From contig NC_060114.1 of assembly GCF_021155765.1 (NCBI RefSeq), forward strand, positions 1,922,001-1,986,000: a stretch of DNA of 64,000 nucleotides. The letters run 5' to 3'. Origin of the DNA: Diprion similis. Taxonomy: Eukaryota > Arthropoda > Insecta > Hymenoptera > Diprionidae. Position numbers and translations under genes: made by a program. Numbering within the stretch: position 1 is the first letter of the stretch; the number at the start of each line of letters is the position of its first letter. Below the pieces are notes generated by a model that was given only the letters and a program-made list of their open reading frames with translations, made no database searches and was not told the DNA's origin. Below are positions 1 through 11,760 of the stretch, one piece after another.

Positions 1-332
1 CCCTCTCCCTCTCCCTCTCCCTCTCCCTCTCCCTCTCCCTCTCCCTCTCCCTCTCCCTCTCCCTCTCCCTCTCCCTCTCCCTCTCCCTCTCCCTCTCCCT
101 CTCCCTCTCCCTCTCCCTCTCCCTCTCCCTCTCCCTCTCCCTCTCCCTCTCCCTCTCCCTCTCCCTCTCCCTCTCCCTCTCCCTCTCCCTCTCCCTCTCC
201 CTCTCCCTCTCCCTCTCCCTCTCCCTCTCCCTCTCCCTCTCCCTCTCCCTCTCCCTCTCCCTCTCCCTCTCCCTCTCCCTCTCCCTCTCCCTCTCCCTCT
301 CCCTCTCCCTCTCCCTCTCCCTCTCCCTCTCC

Positions 333-396
<64 letters not shown>
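1..396. repeat. CCCTCT hexamer satellite followed by CT dinucleotide tract
   Basis: Positions 1-333 are uninterrupted CCCTCT units, about 55 copies, running off the window edge, so the true length is unknown. After a CCCG break the tract becomes pure CT to about 396. The unit is not the usual insect telomere repeat (TTAGG), so I read it as an ordinary microsatellite. The near absence of interruptions suggests recent expansion or an assembly-collapsed array. Confidence 0.97.
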
Positions 397-398
<2 letters not shown>

Positions 399-2154
399 CT
401 CGCTCTCTACCTACAGAATGTCTATTTCGACTGGACTATTTCCCGTACATCACATGAAACCTTATACTCAATTAGATACTTTTACTTATTTTATGCAAAT
501 AATACAGTACTTCTTTGTTTTTTTTTTGTTTTTATTATAGTAAAATTTTCCCAAAACATTGTATGAAGGTAATTTTTTAAATTCTGTATTCCTTCTATTC
601 CTTGGGCTTCCCGATTTGGAACAAACTTTCTAGACCAGTTGTCTACATCAGAAAAAATATAAAAAAGCACTTACGGATTAAATAAATGGGAATTACAGAT
701 TTGATTCCATTATTCATATAACATTGCAAGAATCTATCCTTCACATATTAAGCACATTCTCTATAATAAAAACCGTGATTACGTATTGCGAAAATCTGGA
801 GTCTAATTGAGTGGATCAAGGGCACACTTCATAGAATCGAAAAACTCAGGATTTTTTGTGTTTCATCACTATAAAATATGTGCTGGTAAAGAAAAAAAAA
901 CACAAATTTGGACACAAACAAAAAATATAAACACATAATTTTAATTTGTTAAAATTTGAATTGCACTGCAAAAATGGTGGGGTCATCTCGAGGAGTACTT
1001 AGGTGCGTTTTTATACTATTCCTGATGTGGAAAACCTTCTTGAAAGCTTTAGAGAAATTGGGGAATCCAAAGTACAAAAGTTATATGGAAATAAAGGAAA
1101 TGGTCCATAAGCCTTTTTTCATGAACGTTATGGAAATATTTCATCAAATTTTTTCCATATTCTTACATCACCGGAAGTATGCAGGGAATATTTGATGAGA
1201 TGGGCCACTCAAGCCAGTCGAGATGACTCCGAGCGTGTCCGATGCTGACCGCTGTACGATGCCCCCCACCCCCCGAGTGCGAGTGGTCCGCTTCAAGAAA
1301 TATTCCCTGTATGCAAGTAAGTAATCAATATTATGGAACAACTACGGATTGATTCCGAATTGAGGCTATGAACATAATATGTATCCTGCCCATTGTTGTA
1401 CATGATGATGAACATCATCGAGGGTATTATTATCTAGATAAAGATGAGATTATTCACATACAACTTCATTTTGGTAAGATAAAAGATGATTCCCCGTGCA
1501 ATTACCTTCATAAAAAATAAGGTTATCGTCATTTGAAAAAAGATTATGACAAAAAAGTGGAATGCTCAACAAACTGAGAAAAAAACTGTCAGTTCAAGAA
1601 ACTATTTTTATGAGGGTGGGGAAAAAAATATGTTACTGCTGCAAATAATTTGTCGTTGAAGGACCGAAAAATTTGGTGGAATCAACTAGACAGAGTAAGT
1701 TTTTTCAAACAGCGAAAGATTCGCTTTGATCAATTGAAATTGAGTTCATGCAAAAACAGTGGATTGTGCACCAAGAGGACAAATAGGTCCTTTTTACGCG
1801 TAAGCGCTCGCCTACAGCTCATATCGAAAATACGCAACGCAAAGACTATCTCTATTGTGCATACAATATCTTATGTAACAAAAGTGTGATTTAAAAGTTT
1901 TTTTTCATAGCGGGATACAGAAAGGAGCACTTTGAAGTAGGTACTTGGACGTAAAAGTGCACTTTTACATACCCCGATGCTTTCTTGTATACTGTCGCTA
2001 AAACGATCACTATACAGAATGCAGGCAAAAAAAGATACGTGAAGCATACTAGTGTAGCAAAACATATTTTTTTCCTTCACTGCAAAAAAAATATAGATTT
2101 AACTTGAATATTGTTTTTTTTTCAATGCTGTAGACTGCGACGAGTTTCTTTCAG
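397..2154. other. Mostly non-coding, one small foldback
   Basis: AT-rich sequence with no convincing gene. A short protein-like stretch lies at about 1,635-1,696, ending in a good splice donor (AGA|GTAAGT), and could be an upstream exon of the unknown gene at 2,155-3,160. Its upstream frame breaks in an A7 run, so I do not annotate it as coding. A small foldback sits at 1,178-1,315. Confidence 0.5.
1178..1315. repeat. Small foldback, MITE-like
   Basis: The left arm (1,178-1,213, containing CAGGGAATATTT) is matched in reverse complement by the right arm (1,276-1,313, containing AAATATTCCCTG). Similarity continues into the flanking GGRCCACTC segment on each side. The roughly 60-bp centre is GC-rich with a C tract. 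The size and structure suggest a non-autonomous DNA transposon. I could not fix a target-site duplication. Confidence 0.55.
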
Positions 2155-3160
2155 GAAGACGTTGCTATTGAATTATTGATTACCACAAAATTATGTCAGA
2201 GTTTTGACACCGAATGGCGTCGCCTATGTTTCAGTAAGGTGTTCATCTTATATTTAAATTGTAAAAAAAAGATGACGATGAAAACCAGATTTATCTAAAT
2301 GAAGATGTAAAATGAACTCATTTTTCCTTCATAAGGCAAAACATGAAGTGAATTTACCTAAGATAATTATTTTAGATAAAATCATCTACAAAACGTACAA
2401 GACTGATCCTATCCATGTTGAAAACAGTATAATCGTAACACTACTCGTGACAAAAGCCTTTAAAGCTAAGTTGTCCTCTTACTCTTCAAATGCGGTAATC
2501 GATGCCAAATACCTTCACAAAAGGAACAGAACTAGGAGCGCCTCAGTAGCACAGCTGTTGAAATTGCTCGATCCTCTTATTTATTATTTATGTTTAGGTG
2601 ATACAAGCCGTTTCCCATACTTCGGTGGCGCAACCAATTGTCGTGCAAACGATTCCAACAACAGGAATACAAAACCATCAAACACAAGTACCAGTAACTG
2701 TGCAAGAAACTGGGCCCAGGGAGAGAAGTTCGACCTTCTACAACGCTGTTCCTTCAGCACTGCAAAACTTCTTACCTCCAAATTTGCCATACAATTTTTA
2801 CAATATATCCAATGCAAGTGATAGTAATCTTACCCAAAACAGGTAAAAGTTGGTGATTACGTCTTACTGTTATTAAAAAAAAAATTGCGTATGCAAAGTG
2901 TCGAAGAATACTTCAGATATAATTCAATCTGAAGTATAATCACACCGAACTTTTGCTAGCACATGACACCGTACTTCCTTATAACAACATTCTCGTTTAT
3001 GATACCTTGGTTTTCATAATACTAATTGTGAATTACGTTCTAGCCATGCACTGATCTAAAACACTTTATGCTAATCAGACTGAGTAATTATTACAGACCT
3101 TTTTTTATTCCCGTTAGGATTCCGTTTGTAAAATTTGTCCATTGCATTGATTTTTTATGA
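2155..3160 (+). CDS. Putative 3' exons of an unrecognised spliced gene
   Basis: Three segments join in phase. 2,155-2,233 follows a TTTCTTTCAG acceptor and ends before GTAAGG; it begins EDVAIELLITTKLCQ. 2,608-2,842 (or from 2,598 if the upstream TTTAG is used) ends before GTAAAA and reads as a Gln/Pro/Val-rich stretch including VAQPIVVQTIPTTG. 3,118-3,160 follows CCCGTTAG and reaches a TGA after 14 codons. The middle exon resembles low-complexity transactivation regions, but I do not recognise the protein. Only the joint phase consistency and the two good donors support it. Upstream exons were not identified, so the gene is partial. Confidence 0.35.
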
Positions 3161-3687
3161 AATTTTATTTTATATTTAATCTAAAAAAAAACTTTATTTC
3201 GGACATTCTACAAACAGATTCTGAAGATGATTGAAAATGATTTGTTTGTATTTGTGCTATGGAAAGTAAGTCAACTTTTCTGACCAGTAGGTATTGATTA
3301 ATATACATTAAGGCTTTAACATTGTAAGAATGTTTGTAGACAAATATTCGGGAAGAGAAATAAAGGCAACAAAGTTTGAATTTTTGATCGTCCGTTTTTA
3401 TTTTCTTTACCGCATGTGAAGAAAGTGTGTATGAATTTTCGTTCGCTGCACAAGGTAAAATACTTTGTAACTCAGACAGATTACAGAATGGCAGTTTAAA
3501 TGTCATTCTGTTTCGAAAATTGGCTGTATGCGTATTCTAAATCTTATTTAACGCGTTGATATTTTTAAATGTGTGATAATCAGAATCACCGTATGGTTTC
3601 GTATATGAGTTAAAGTTTAAGTTTTATTCAGCAGCTACATATACGGAAAACGTTTACAGACACGGAACTATACATTTTCGTATATAC
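3161..3687. other. No gene seen
   Basis: AT-rich intergenic sequence between the putative last exon and the solo LTR. Open frames on either strand here show no recognisable domain. Confidence 0.5.
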
Positions 3688-5688
3688 TGTAACGTGGCAT
3701 TTCAGAATGGCCCGTTACAAGGCTAAAAATCTGAAGGAAACTACTGAAAACGCGTCCCTGGCGGGGTACTCCAAGCAAGCTCGATACGATATAAGCGAAA
3801 AATACTAGATACTATGATTTTCTGTATAAATTTTGTAATCCCGCGCTTCGGCGCAAGCTAAACAGGTACCGCAACCACGATCATCGAGGGATCAACACGT
3901 TTCTTTGATTCACCGAGGGATCCACAACTACCGAAAACTACAGTTCCAGCTACCGACGAATTGAACTACCGTTCCGTAAACATGAATCTCCCGTACAACT
4001 TTGAATGCCTACTTTTTCGTATGCCGTAAGTTCGACGTTAAGGGCAGACCGCAGCCTGTCGTCCACCGACTTACCGGCCAGGAGCCGGACCGAACCCAAA
4101 ACACTACGTCCAAAGTTGATAAAGCCCTCGTTCGGAGGATCGACGCAGCCTTCCCGTCAGTAAGGGCTACAATCATTGTGAGTCATGGTCCACGGACGAT
4201 GAGGTGCTGTAAGCCGCCGTGTGACTGCATGGTTTTCGTGTTATATCGTGGGCAGTTGGCCACTGCCTAGACGACGAAGCCGGTGGAGGCAAACAATGTG
4301 GAGTTGCACTCCATCCGGTAACCTTCCGGAGGTAGCCTACGTACCTGCCTTCGTGGAGGGAACCCCCAATGACAGGCAACCTGGACCGTACAACGCAGCA
4401 GACGAAGAAAAGTACGTGTGATGTCAACTACACTCATCTAGCGGTAATCGTCGACAACGCGTAGCCGATATTCGCCAGAGGGAATATACTGTCTATTGCT
4501 ACCGTTATCTTTACTTTTCTTTACTAGTATTGCCTATCGCTTTGTATCGTATCGCTTGTTTTATATTATTTGTTTTGTGCATGAAATTTCGTATCGTATA
4601 TCGAGCTACTTGGAGTACAGCTGAGCGTAGATTAAGCCGCTAAATACTACCGCACTTTTGTTCTATCGCTTATTATTGATTTACATTTATTATTACCTTG
4701 TAATATTTTCTTGTTTCCCGAATATCGTATCTTTGTGTTATCTTAAGTTGCTTATTGTAACAGGTGTATTTAGTGTAATATTTTGACCTTGCAATCCCTT
4801 CTCTAAATCTCTCAGTCTCGTATAATTTTTGTATTCTCTCTCGTTACTGTAATTTCGAATTTCCTTGTTAATTTAATATCGTACTTTTGACTGTTGTAAA
4901 TTATCGATTCACTCGCCGTGAATAATTCTCTCGTATATGCTACCGATATTTGTGAATTGTATATCACTTTCAATCTTTCTCGCTAATTACCGTTTGTCGT
5001 AATTTAAATATTATTTTCTTGTCACTATCGTTCTAAGCTACCGTCGATTCCGTCAACTACCGATTTTCGCTAAAGTCTCACTCTTGCTTTAATTTAGCAA
5101 ATTAACAGTTCTCGTAGTGTTGCTTTTGAAATTTGGGTAAAACCACGTCGCCCAGTGACGTCTAGTTTAAGTAGACTTTTTTGAATTATGTCGCTTCTCT
5201 CGACCTACGATTAATTTCTTCTGTTAACTATTATTTTGTACGAATTATCGCTTAGCTTCTTTTATCGAAAATCTTGTAAATTCCTCACGTTGACTAATTA
5301 TCTTTTGTTAACTTTCTGTAACAAATTGACTAACCTACCGCTTATGAACTGATTGATAATACACGATTGATTAACTTGTTAATTTACTTGATTCGAGCTT
5401 ATTTCTTGATTTCTTTATTTTCCTTATTTTCGTAACTGTTGTAACTGCCTTTGGATACCGCCACTCTACCAGTTCGTGTGAGTACTTGAGCCTACCCAGC
5501 CATACAACGGGTTCTCTAATTATTATTATCGTATCGTATCTTCCCTTTTCTCTAAAATTGACGCTGAAGCGTCTGGCGCCCAACGAGTATATTTTCGTAT
5601 CTTTAAATATCGTATCGAATAATTGGAGAATCGCGCCAAAGTGCTAACGGTAAGTCCTCGTCAGAGGGTAACAGAATTTAGCGTTACA
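3688..5688. mobile_element. Solo LTR, about 2 kb, Gypsy-like
   Basis: The unit begins TGTAACGTGG and ends TAGCGTTACA, giving 7-bp perfect inverted termini with the TG...CA signature of an LTR. It is flanked on both sides by ATAC (3,684-3,687 and 5,689-5,692), a 4-bp target-site duplication as expected for many Gypsy elements. No gag or pol sequence adjoins it, so it is best read as a solo LTR left by LTR-LTR recombination. A tRNA-Lys-type primer-site-like motif, TGGCGCCCAACGAG, lies inside it near 5,575, about 115 bp before its end. Short open frames near 4.0-4.4 kb show no domain I know. Confidence 0.7.
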
Positions 5689-5692
5689 ATAC

Positions 5693-6448
5693 ATATAGCA
5701 CTTTCATGTGAAAATAATATGTATTTTAAAAATATTGAAACTGTAATCAATTTAGTCAGATTTTTTTTCAACATTATAAAAACGTAATGTCCACACAGAA
5801 AGGTGACATTCGTAATGTTTTTGTAATATTTATATTAAATGTTGATGTTTATACTTATATTTCTACAATTTTTCTAAGAGAAAAAAACGAATACGTATCA
5901 AAATTCGACAGGATGAATCTGATTTCAAAACTTTCATCACATTACAATTTTTGTTACCGTACTCGACATTTTTTACAGTGAAAAATCAGATTGATTGATT
6001 ATATTTCATGTTGTAACTCGAACTTCGAATCCTGTGGTCCTCCTGTTTGGACATTCTACGCTATTCGATCGGCTAAAAATTAACACTTATTGACTAACGC
6101 CAAGAAATGAGGCTAATAAGTCGTCGCGAATAATTCGTATTTTGATGCAGAATCGAAATCAAGATTCATTAGGATTTTTAGAAATTTTTTATAATTCAAA
6201 ATTAAATACTGAATGTTTTCAGGAATAAGTATTTCGGCGCGAGAGTCTAGACTGCTAGTGCTTGGCACACGTGTCATTATTGTTTAGGTTGTCTAATATT
6301 TGAATAACAATTTCAACTTTAGAGTTGCCAAGCCATTGGCTTTGTTGATCACATAGCCATGTGAGATGTTTATACGCATTTCGAATCGTACTTCGGTCTT
6401 TTTTACTGACCTGGACTTGTGGTTACGAATTTAACGTAGAATCCTTGC
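5693..6448. other. No gene seen
   Basis: AT-rich sequence with no domain-bearing reading frame and no repeat structure that I could detect. Confidence 0.5.
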
Positions 6449-6870
6449 TATTAAGAGCATGTAGCACTTCTATCTTTACCGACCGAGTAAACTCACCCTT
6501 TTCTTCCTATATTCAATATACAAAGGAACAGAAAGCGTTCAAATTTCGACGGTGCGTCGTTCTTTTGTAGCGGAATTCAGGAAAATTACTTAGAATCCGA
6601 AAATTGTAAAAAAATGTGTGGTTTTTTTAAACGCATCACTATTCCCACATTTTCCGCATTTCAGGGGCCAAAAATGCATACCTGAAATACTTTCCGCAAT
6701 TTCGGACATAATGAGAAATAAAATGAGCCATCGTGAGACTATTTCCATGCAATATTGAAGTCGCTACACGAAAACTAGGAATTACAATAAGTTCGTAAAT
6801 AAAAGATGCTCTTACGATCAGCCGGGCGCACAATCGCGCGTTCCTTAGTTGACGTGGTCGCCGGCGTCGC
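6449..6870. repeat. Single arm of a dispersed foldback family (copy 1)
   Basis: Shares ordered blocks with 44,047-44,345 and with the left arm of the foldback at 61,846-62,584: a GCATGTRGCA start, a TTTCGACGGTGC block, a TTTTCCGCATTTC block and an ATGAGCCATCGTG block. It ends inside the family's GC-rich centre and lacks the inverted second arm. A minus-strand open frame across it is repeat-derived and shows no domain. Confidence 0.7.
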
Positions 6871-7839
6871 TGCAGCATGACGTGTGAATATCTTGAGTGA
6901 TACTGTCACAGACAGTAACAATAGGACAACCAGATAAAAAATAAATTTTACTGAAAGATATTAGAAAAATTCATTTGCACCATGTAAATTTTCTTGCGTG
7001 TATCAGAATTTATATAATTGTACAAATCGTCGCGGTGAAAAATTTCCTGCTCAATCCCGTAAATTTATCAGATTATTTAACAGAATGACACTTATTTAGA
7101 GGTCTAGAATAAACAAATGCGGTTTCGACAGGATTATAATGAAGTCAGAATCTAAGGCCGCGAGCAGAAATAAGCCTGTTTCTTTCTTATAAAAATTAAT
7201 TTTTATATCTAAAGTTATGAGGATATTCGTAATTAATTATACTTAAAAGTTATTGTATTGTTTCTTTCCTACAAAATAAATTTCGGGCGCGCAAAATTCA
7301 AATCTTGCCCTGGGCTCCCATGACTTTAACTACGACACAGGCACATACCATGGGAATTATATAGGGCATAACAAAAAAAAAATCAACGAGAATGACGAAA
7401 TTACAAGATATCATCACACACAACAAAGAATAAGGAAGTAATTCTTAAAATAAGATAATAAACACACGAAAACCCGAGAAGATTTTCATCGGGGGGAAGG
7501 GCCGATAATGGCAGCTTTGACTGATTGTATCGTCATCACACGAAGTTATTTCACTTGGTAAAATCAAAGAAAATAGTAAGAACTCAGGGAGTCGGGCGGT
7601 AACGAAAGCTTAATTACAAACCAAAGGTGTTAATTATCCATACAGGAAACAAACATAAGGTGGTAACACAGCGATATGCAACAGGCATTAATCACAACCG
7701 AAATAGGGATACGTCTACTCGTGACTGTAACAGGACGAAAAATGATACTATCATGGTATTCTGCTCCCTTTTTCGGAAGTGTCGTCAAAACAAGAAACAG
7801 AAGACAGTCGGGAGATGGCGTTATTGCGTGACTCAAGAA
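6871..7839. other. No gene seen
   Basis: No convincing coding sequence. The 3' part may include heavily decayed upstream sequence of the non-LTR element that follows, but no motif can be placed. Confidence 0.45.
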
Positions 7840-8392
7840 GACGCTCAGCTGTTTCTTTGCCGATGTTTTAGCTAAGAAAGCTGCCTCCGAAAATCTAATA
7901 TCAAATGTGGATATTCCCTTTTCGGACTTGTTTTGCACTTTTAAAGCAAGGTGTACGGGTAAGAACCTATCCAAGTTATTAGCTGTTAGTGAAAACAAAG
8001 GTACTCGTAAAGTCATTTTCATAACTTTTTCAATACTGCCAAGAAGACCTGGTTCCATGAAATCAAAGCGCTTAAAAAAATTATGGCTGTGCTTAATAAG
8101 ATATGAAGTGGCTGCAATAGTACAAACGGTATAAGTCTATTTAGGTTGGAATGGTGAAAACGCAAAATGGAAATGTGATATTTGCGATGACTGTCGAACA
8201 CATTTTCTGGCAATACCACTCATACCAGATTGTAAAAAATGAAATGCTTAGGAGATTTAGGAAGCTCCAAATATCCAAGCATTTCTCCATAGACCCTCTT
8301 TTAAGGAGGTTTGATGATGAGATTGTTGATATCGTATCTAATTTTATAATAAAAAGTAAGTTTATGATTAAAGAATCTCTAGTGATGTAAGT
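7840..8392 (+). pseudogene. Non-LTR retrotransposon fragment: RNase H end and C-terminal tail
   Basis: One frame contains ADVLAKKAASENL near 7,860, which matches the closing motif of the RNase H domain in Jockey/R1-type elements (family knowledge). About 300 bp downstream another frame has VEHIFWQYHSYQIVKNEML near 8,190, resembling the Cys/His-rich tail these elements carry after RNase H, followed by a leucine-rich stretch ending at a stop near 8,390. Frame changes and stops separate the two parts, so it is dead. No endonuclease or reverse transcriptase region is visible upstream, consistent with 5' truncation. Confidence 0.55.
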
Positions 8393-8775
8393 TTCCTCAG
8401 TGGTTTGGTGAAAATAGCTATAGAAGAAGAAGAACAAAAAGAACGGGGGAAGGGGGGAGGCAAATTTACGATTAGAAACAAAGAGTCTCCTGCAACTTGT
8501 CAATAACCGCATGCATTTGCAATATGTAAAAAGAAGCTGTATATTTAAATGTATTTATTATACAATACTTATAGTGCCTTCGCTACAACGGGTTTGTATA
8601 GACTTTTAGGTTAAAGAAACAGTTCTCCATTTTGTAAAACCTTCCATATCTGTGTTATGACTGGTATTCCGACAAAGGCCTATAAACGAAGACTACTACT
8701 GCTACTCCCGGGAAAAAAAGCCAGGTCTGACCATATACTTAAATATGATCATATAGGTATGATTAGTAGCAATAG

Positions 8776-8975
8776 TATGTTGGTTCTGGCTCACCGCGTG
8801 TGCGTGTGTCCGCGCGAGGTGTGTGTGTGTGTGTGTGATCGTGGTTCTCAACCACCCCCGCTGTTTACCGTGGATATGTTGGTTCTGGCTCACCGCGTGT
8901 GGTGTGTGTGCGTGTGACCGCCCCGTGGTTCTCAACCCGTGGTTCTCAACCACCCCCGGTGTTCTCAACCCTCCC
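8776..8975. repeat. Tandem duplication of a ~100-bp unit with GT microsatellite
   Basis: The block starting ATGTTGGTTCTGGCTCACCG occurs near 8,778 and again near 8,876, each followed by a GT-rich run and a GTGGTTCTCAACC motif. That motif repeats again as a 14-bp unit after the second copy. Open frames across the region are products of the repeat and are not annotated. Confidence 0.8.
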
Positions 8976-9670
8976 GTGTGTTACCACCAGTGGGTGATTA
9001 CCAACAGTAAGTGCAATGTCGATGCAATGGTAAGTAGAACCCTCGCTAGTGTCACCGCCACCCCAAACTTACGACGCCTGGCCAGCTGCCCAATTACGGT
9101 GCATACACTTTCGATGTCAGTTTTCCTTAAATCTCACGTACACCTCGCGAATCTGCTATTTCTGCATCCACCTGCCCTTACTAGCACGAGAGTCTTGCTG
9201 CAGATGCTCACAGTCTGATTTTCAGTGCAAATCATTTTCTGATTTTCATATTCTTGCGGATTGTGGGTTTTTACCGCTAAGAAATGACATGTACCCCGTG
9301 TGTGAAAATCAATAAAAACTATTTAGTGGTACAATAATTTTTATTTTTGTCTCTAGCAGTATTGTCCGAAAGTATTTCGCAACGACATTCTTATACCATT
9401 CGCTCCCGCATTAACATTTGCTTAATTCCCACCGTTCAAAAGGTCACCCATGTCAATACATTGTCTTGCAGTCAGCAATTATACAACGCTTCTGCTACCT
9501 CAAAAAACCGCTAAAAGGCTGTCCCCCACTCTTCACAACAATATAAAAATGCCGCACTGCTGTCGCGCATCCTCACAATGTATTACTACAAGTTCGTCGC
9601 CTATCAGTTCTACGCTTGCGATATATTTTAAGGTGGTAATCCATTTTTTCATTCACCAATTTTTCTGAGC
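8976..9670. other. No gene seen
   Basis: Short open frames occur, but none has a domain or splice context I can support. An AATAAA lies near 9,312 with no attached gene. Confidence 0.45.
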
Positions 9671-9973
9671 GTGCGTCATCAGTGCTATAAGCAACTCATA
9701 CGTGATCATTCAATCAGACCGCGATCCCTAGGAACCGCGTATTTTAAATCAACGTGCAGCAACTTGATTGATTTTCCACAATATTGTCACAAGTGTTACA
9801 TTTCCCTGCTCACGCAATCTGACGAGCCGGCTCGTTGCGAACCACGCATCCCATTACAGTCATCAGTGATATTCAGATTCGAAGACATCGAGTGGGAACC
9901 AATCTACTCTTTCCACCAGGATCTCTCTGTAGTCGATGAATATATCTACGTCAGAGCTGCTGATGAAAACTAA
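9671..9973 (+). CDS. Small hypothetical ORF upstream of the polymerase frame
   Basis: An open frame of about 100 codons on the same strand as, and 126 bp upstream of, the polymerase-type frame at 10,100. Its middle has a Cys-x2-His-x-x-Cys-like cluster (YCHKCYISLL) and its C-terminal half is acidic and aromatic-rich. I do not recognise it. No TATA box or strong start context is evident, and the first Met may not be the true start. It could be a gene of the virus-like element or chance. Confidence rests mainly on position and on amino-acid composition that looks less random than neighbouring frames. Confidence 0.3.
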   Translation: MRHQCYKQLIRDHSIRPRSLGTAYFKSTCSNLIDFPQYCHKCYISLLTQSDEPARCEPRIPLQSSVIFRFEDIEWEPIYSFHQDLSVVDEYIYVRAADEN

Positions 9974-10099
9974 AGCATAATTGCTAATACTTTGCGCGAA
10001 GAGTACCTGCGGTTTCAATCTTACATTATATCACGAGTGCTTATCATATAATTGCAGCGACAGTTAGCTACTGGCAGCTAAAAAAAATTTGGAGGCGCA

Positions 10100-11760
10100 A
10101 TGGCAAACTGGTTTGACGAGGTTCATGCTATAATCGATAAATTAGACATCGCATTCCAGCGACTGACCACAGACTTCAACGAAAATCTCGCTTTGCAGTG
10201 GAACACTAATAGTTTTAGATTTCTCAAAACCCTGAACGACTTGTATAGAGATCGAACCACCAGTTTTGCTGATAAACGAAAGATTCAGACTCTCATTGTT
10301 AAATTGATGTCTCAACGCGCTGTGTTAAACCCTTCAATTCGAGGTGGCTCAGACGATGCTCCAGCAGTTCAATGGTATGATTTGGAATCTGCGTTCAAGA
10401 ACCGTTTGATCATCGGAGTAATCACCAACTTTCGAATCAGCGATTTAAAACTATTCCTCACAGCTGCATACACCGTGATTTTCAACAAACTCAGCACATT
10501 GCTTCATGAACATCATCATCTCGAAGTCAACACCACGATATCTGCAACTTTTGCCTGGATGTGAAATCTGAAACAAAATTCTTCCATACGAAGAACGCAA
10601 CTCTTCAAACAACCTCGAATCTTGCGGACTGGTACGATGAGTATGTTGCATCACCTCTGCTTGTCCAAATCGAAGAATTTCAGGAGCGCGACAGTGGCTG
10701 GGCCTTGATCAGTATAGATAATTTATTAATTAACATTAATAAGTATGAGCCGTTGGTAGGTTCGGCATGGATAAACTTGCCGAGCGATATTAAGAATAAA
10801 AAGGCTGTGGTTAACGTTCAAAATGTCGATAACGCTTATTTTGCTTGGGCTTACGTATCCGGTCGACATCCCGCCGCAAAAAACGTCAGTCGAGTAAGTT
10901 TCTATCCCCATTACAATCAAGTATTCAATTTCACTGGCATCAAATTTCCCACAGAATTAAATGATATTTCGAAATTTGAAAAACTCAATAATATTTCCGT
11001 GAATGTATATATTTTGGAGAAACGGGGCAAGCGACATCAAGTCTTGCCACTATATACTCATCAGTCGACATGAAAATCCACTAACCGAACACATTAACTT
11101 GCTCATGCTACACGATGAAAGCCTTGGTGACGAATTCTCCAGCGAAAGAACACACTTCTGTTGGATTAAAAATTTATCGCGACTAGTTAATCATCAATTG
11201 AATGCACGTACAAATGCAATTCACGTTTGTAATCGATGTTTACATTTTTTTTACACTGAGACCAAATTGCTCGCGCATAGGCTAGACTGCAGTCCAGATA
11301 AACCTTGTAAACTCACGCTTCCTGCTCAGTCCAACAAGTGGTTCAAATTTGAGAATTACTCGAACAAAATGCAAGTACCGTACATAGTTTACTCAGATTT
11401 TGAGTGTTTGCTGGAGAATTCCTCACAGTTTTCCGCATCATCGCATACAAATATCTATCAGAAACTGTACCTTACAGCGTAGGTTATTATTTTAAATGTA
11501 GTCACGATGAGTCGCTATCATATTACACTTCATATCGAGGTGTCGATTGCCAGAAATGGTTAGCTCATCAATTGCATGGAATCGCAGTCAGGGTAGCCGA
11601 ATACTTCAATAAAAAGAAATCGATGTATGAATTGACAAATCAACAACAGACTGAATTCGGGAACGCGGAAGTATATCACATTTGCGAGCAAAAATTTCTG
11701 CATCTAAATGATCGCGTGATGTATGTTCGTGGACATGCAGGGATTTATTCGCGTTGGGAA
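10100..11760 (+). pseudogene. Protein-primed family B DNA polymerase, N-terminal half (Polinton-type), frameshifted
   Basis: Several frames in order match the N-terminal region of the pPolB-like protein found in Polinton/adintovirus-type insect elements. 10,100-10,564 starts MANWFDEVHAI; from 10,561 a frame includes EEFQERDSGWALISIDNL; from about 11,003 one includes a Cys-x2-Cys...His...Cys finger (VCNRCLHFFYTETKLLAHR) and then the exonuclease-start-like PYIVYSDFECLLE near 11,395; from about 11,465 one includes SYYTSYRGVDCQKW. Frame changes near 10,560, 11,050 and 11,460 mean no intact protein is encoded. Palm motifs are absent here: the frame ends near 11,750 and an unrelated ORF begins. In such elements the enzyme replicates linear DNA from a protein primer. 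Family assignment is from memory of conserved blocks. Confidence 0.72.

Noticed and set aside
1..333. Telomere repeat
   Set aside because: CCCTCT is not a known insect telomeric unit and nothing else suggests a chromosome end.
417..450. Similarity between 417-450 and 55,976-56,010 (GAATGTCTAT..ACTGGACTATT)
   Set aside because: About 30 bp with several mismatches and no continuation into polymerase-type sequence at the first site. Probably chance.
2312..2821. 169-codon plus-strand frame
   Set aside because: It overlaps the better-supported exon in another frame and lacks any domain; the splice-bounded reading is more protein-like.
6361..6878. Open frames around the 6.5-kb repeat
   Set aside because: The same frames recur, broken, in other copies of the foldback family, so they are repeat-derived.
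7630..8058. Minus-strand 142-codon open frame
   Set aside because: It lies opposite the non-LTR remnant, whose plus-strand motifs explain the sequence.
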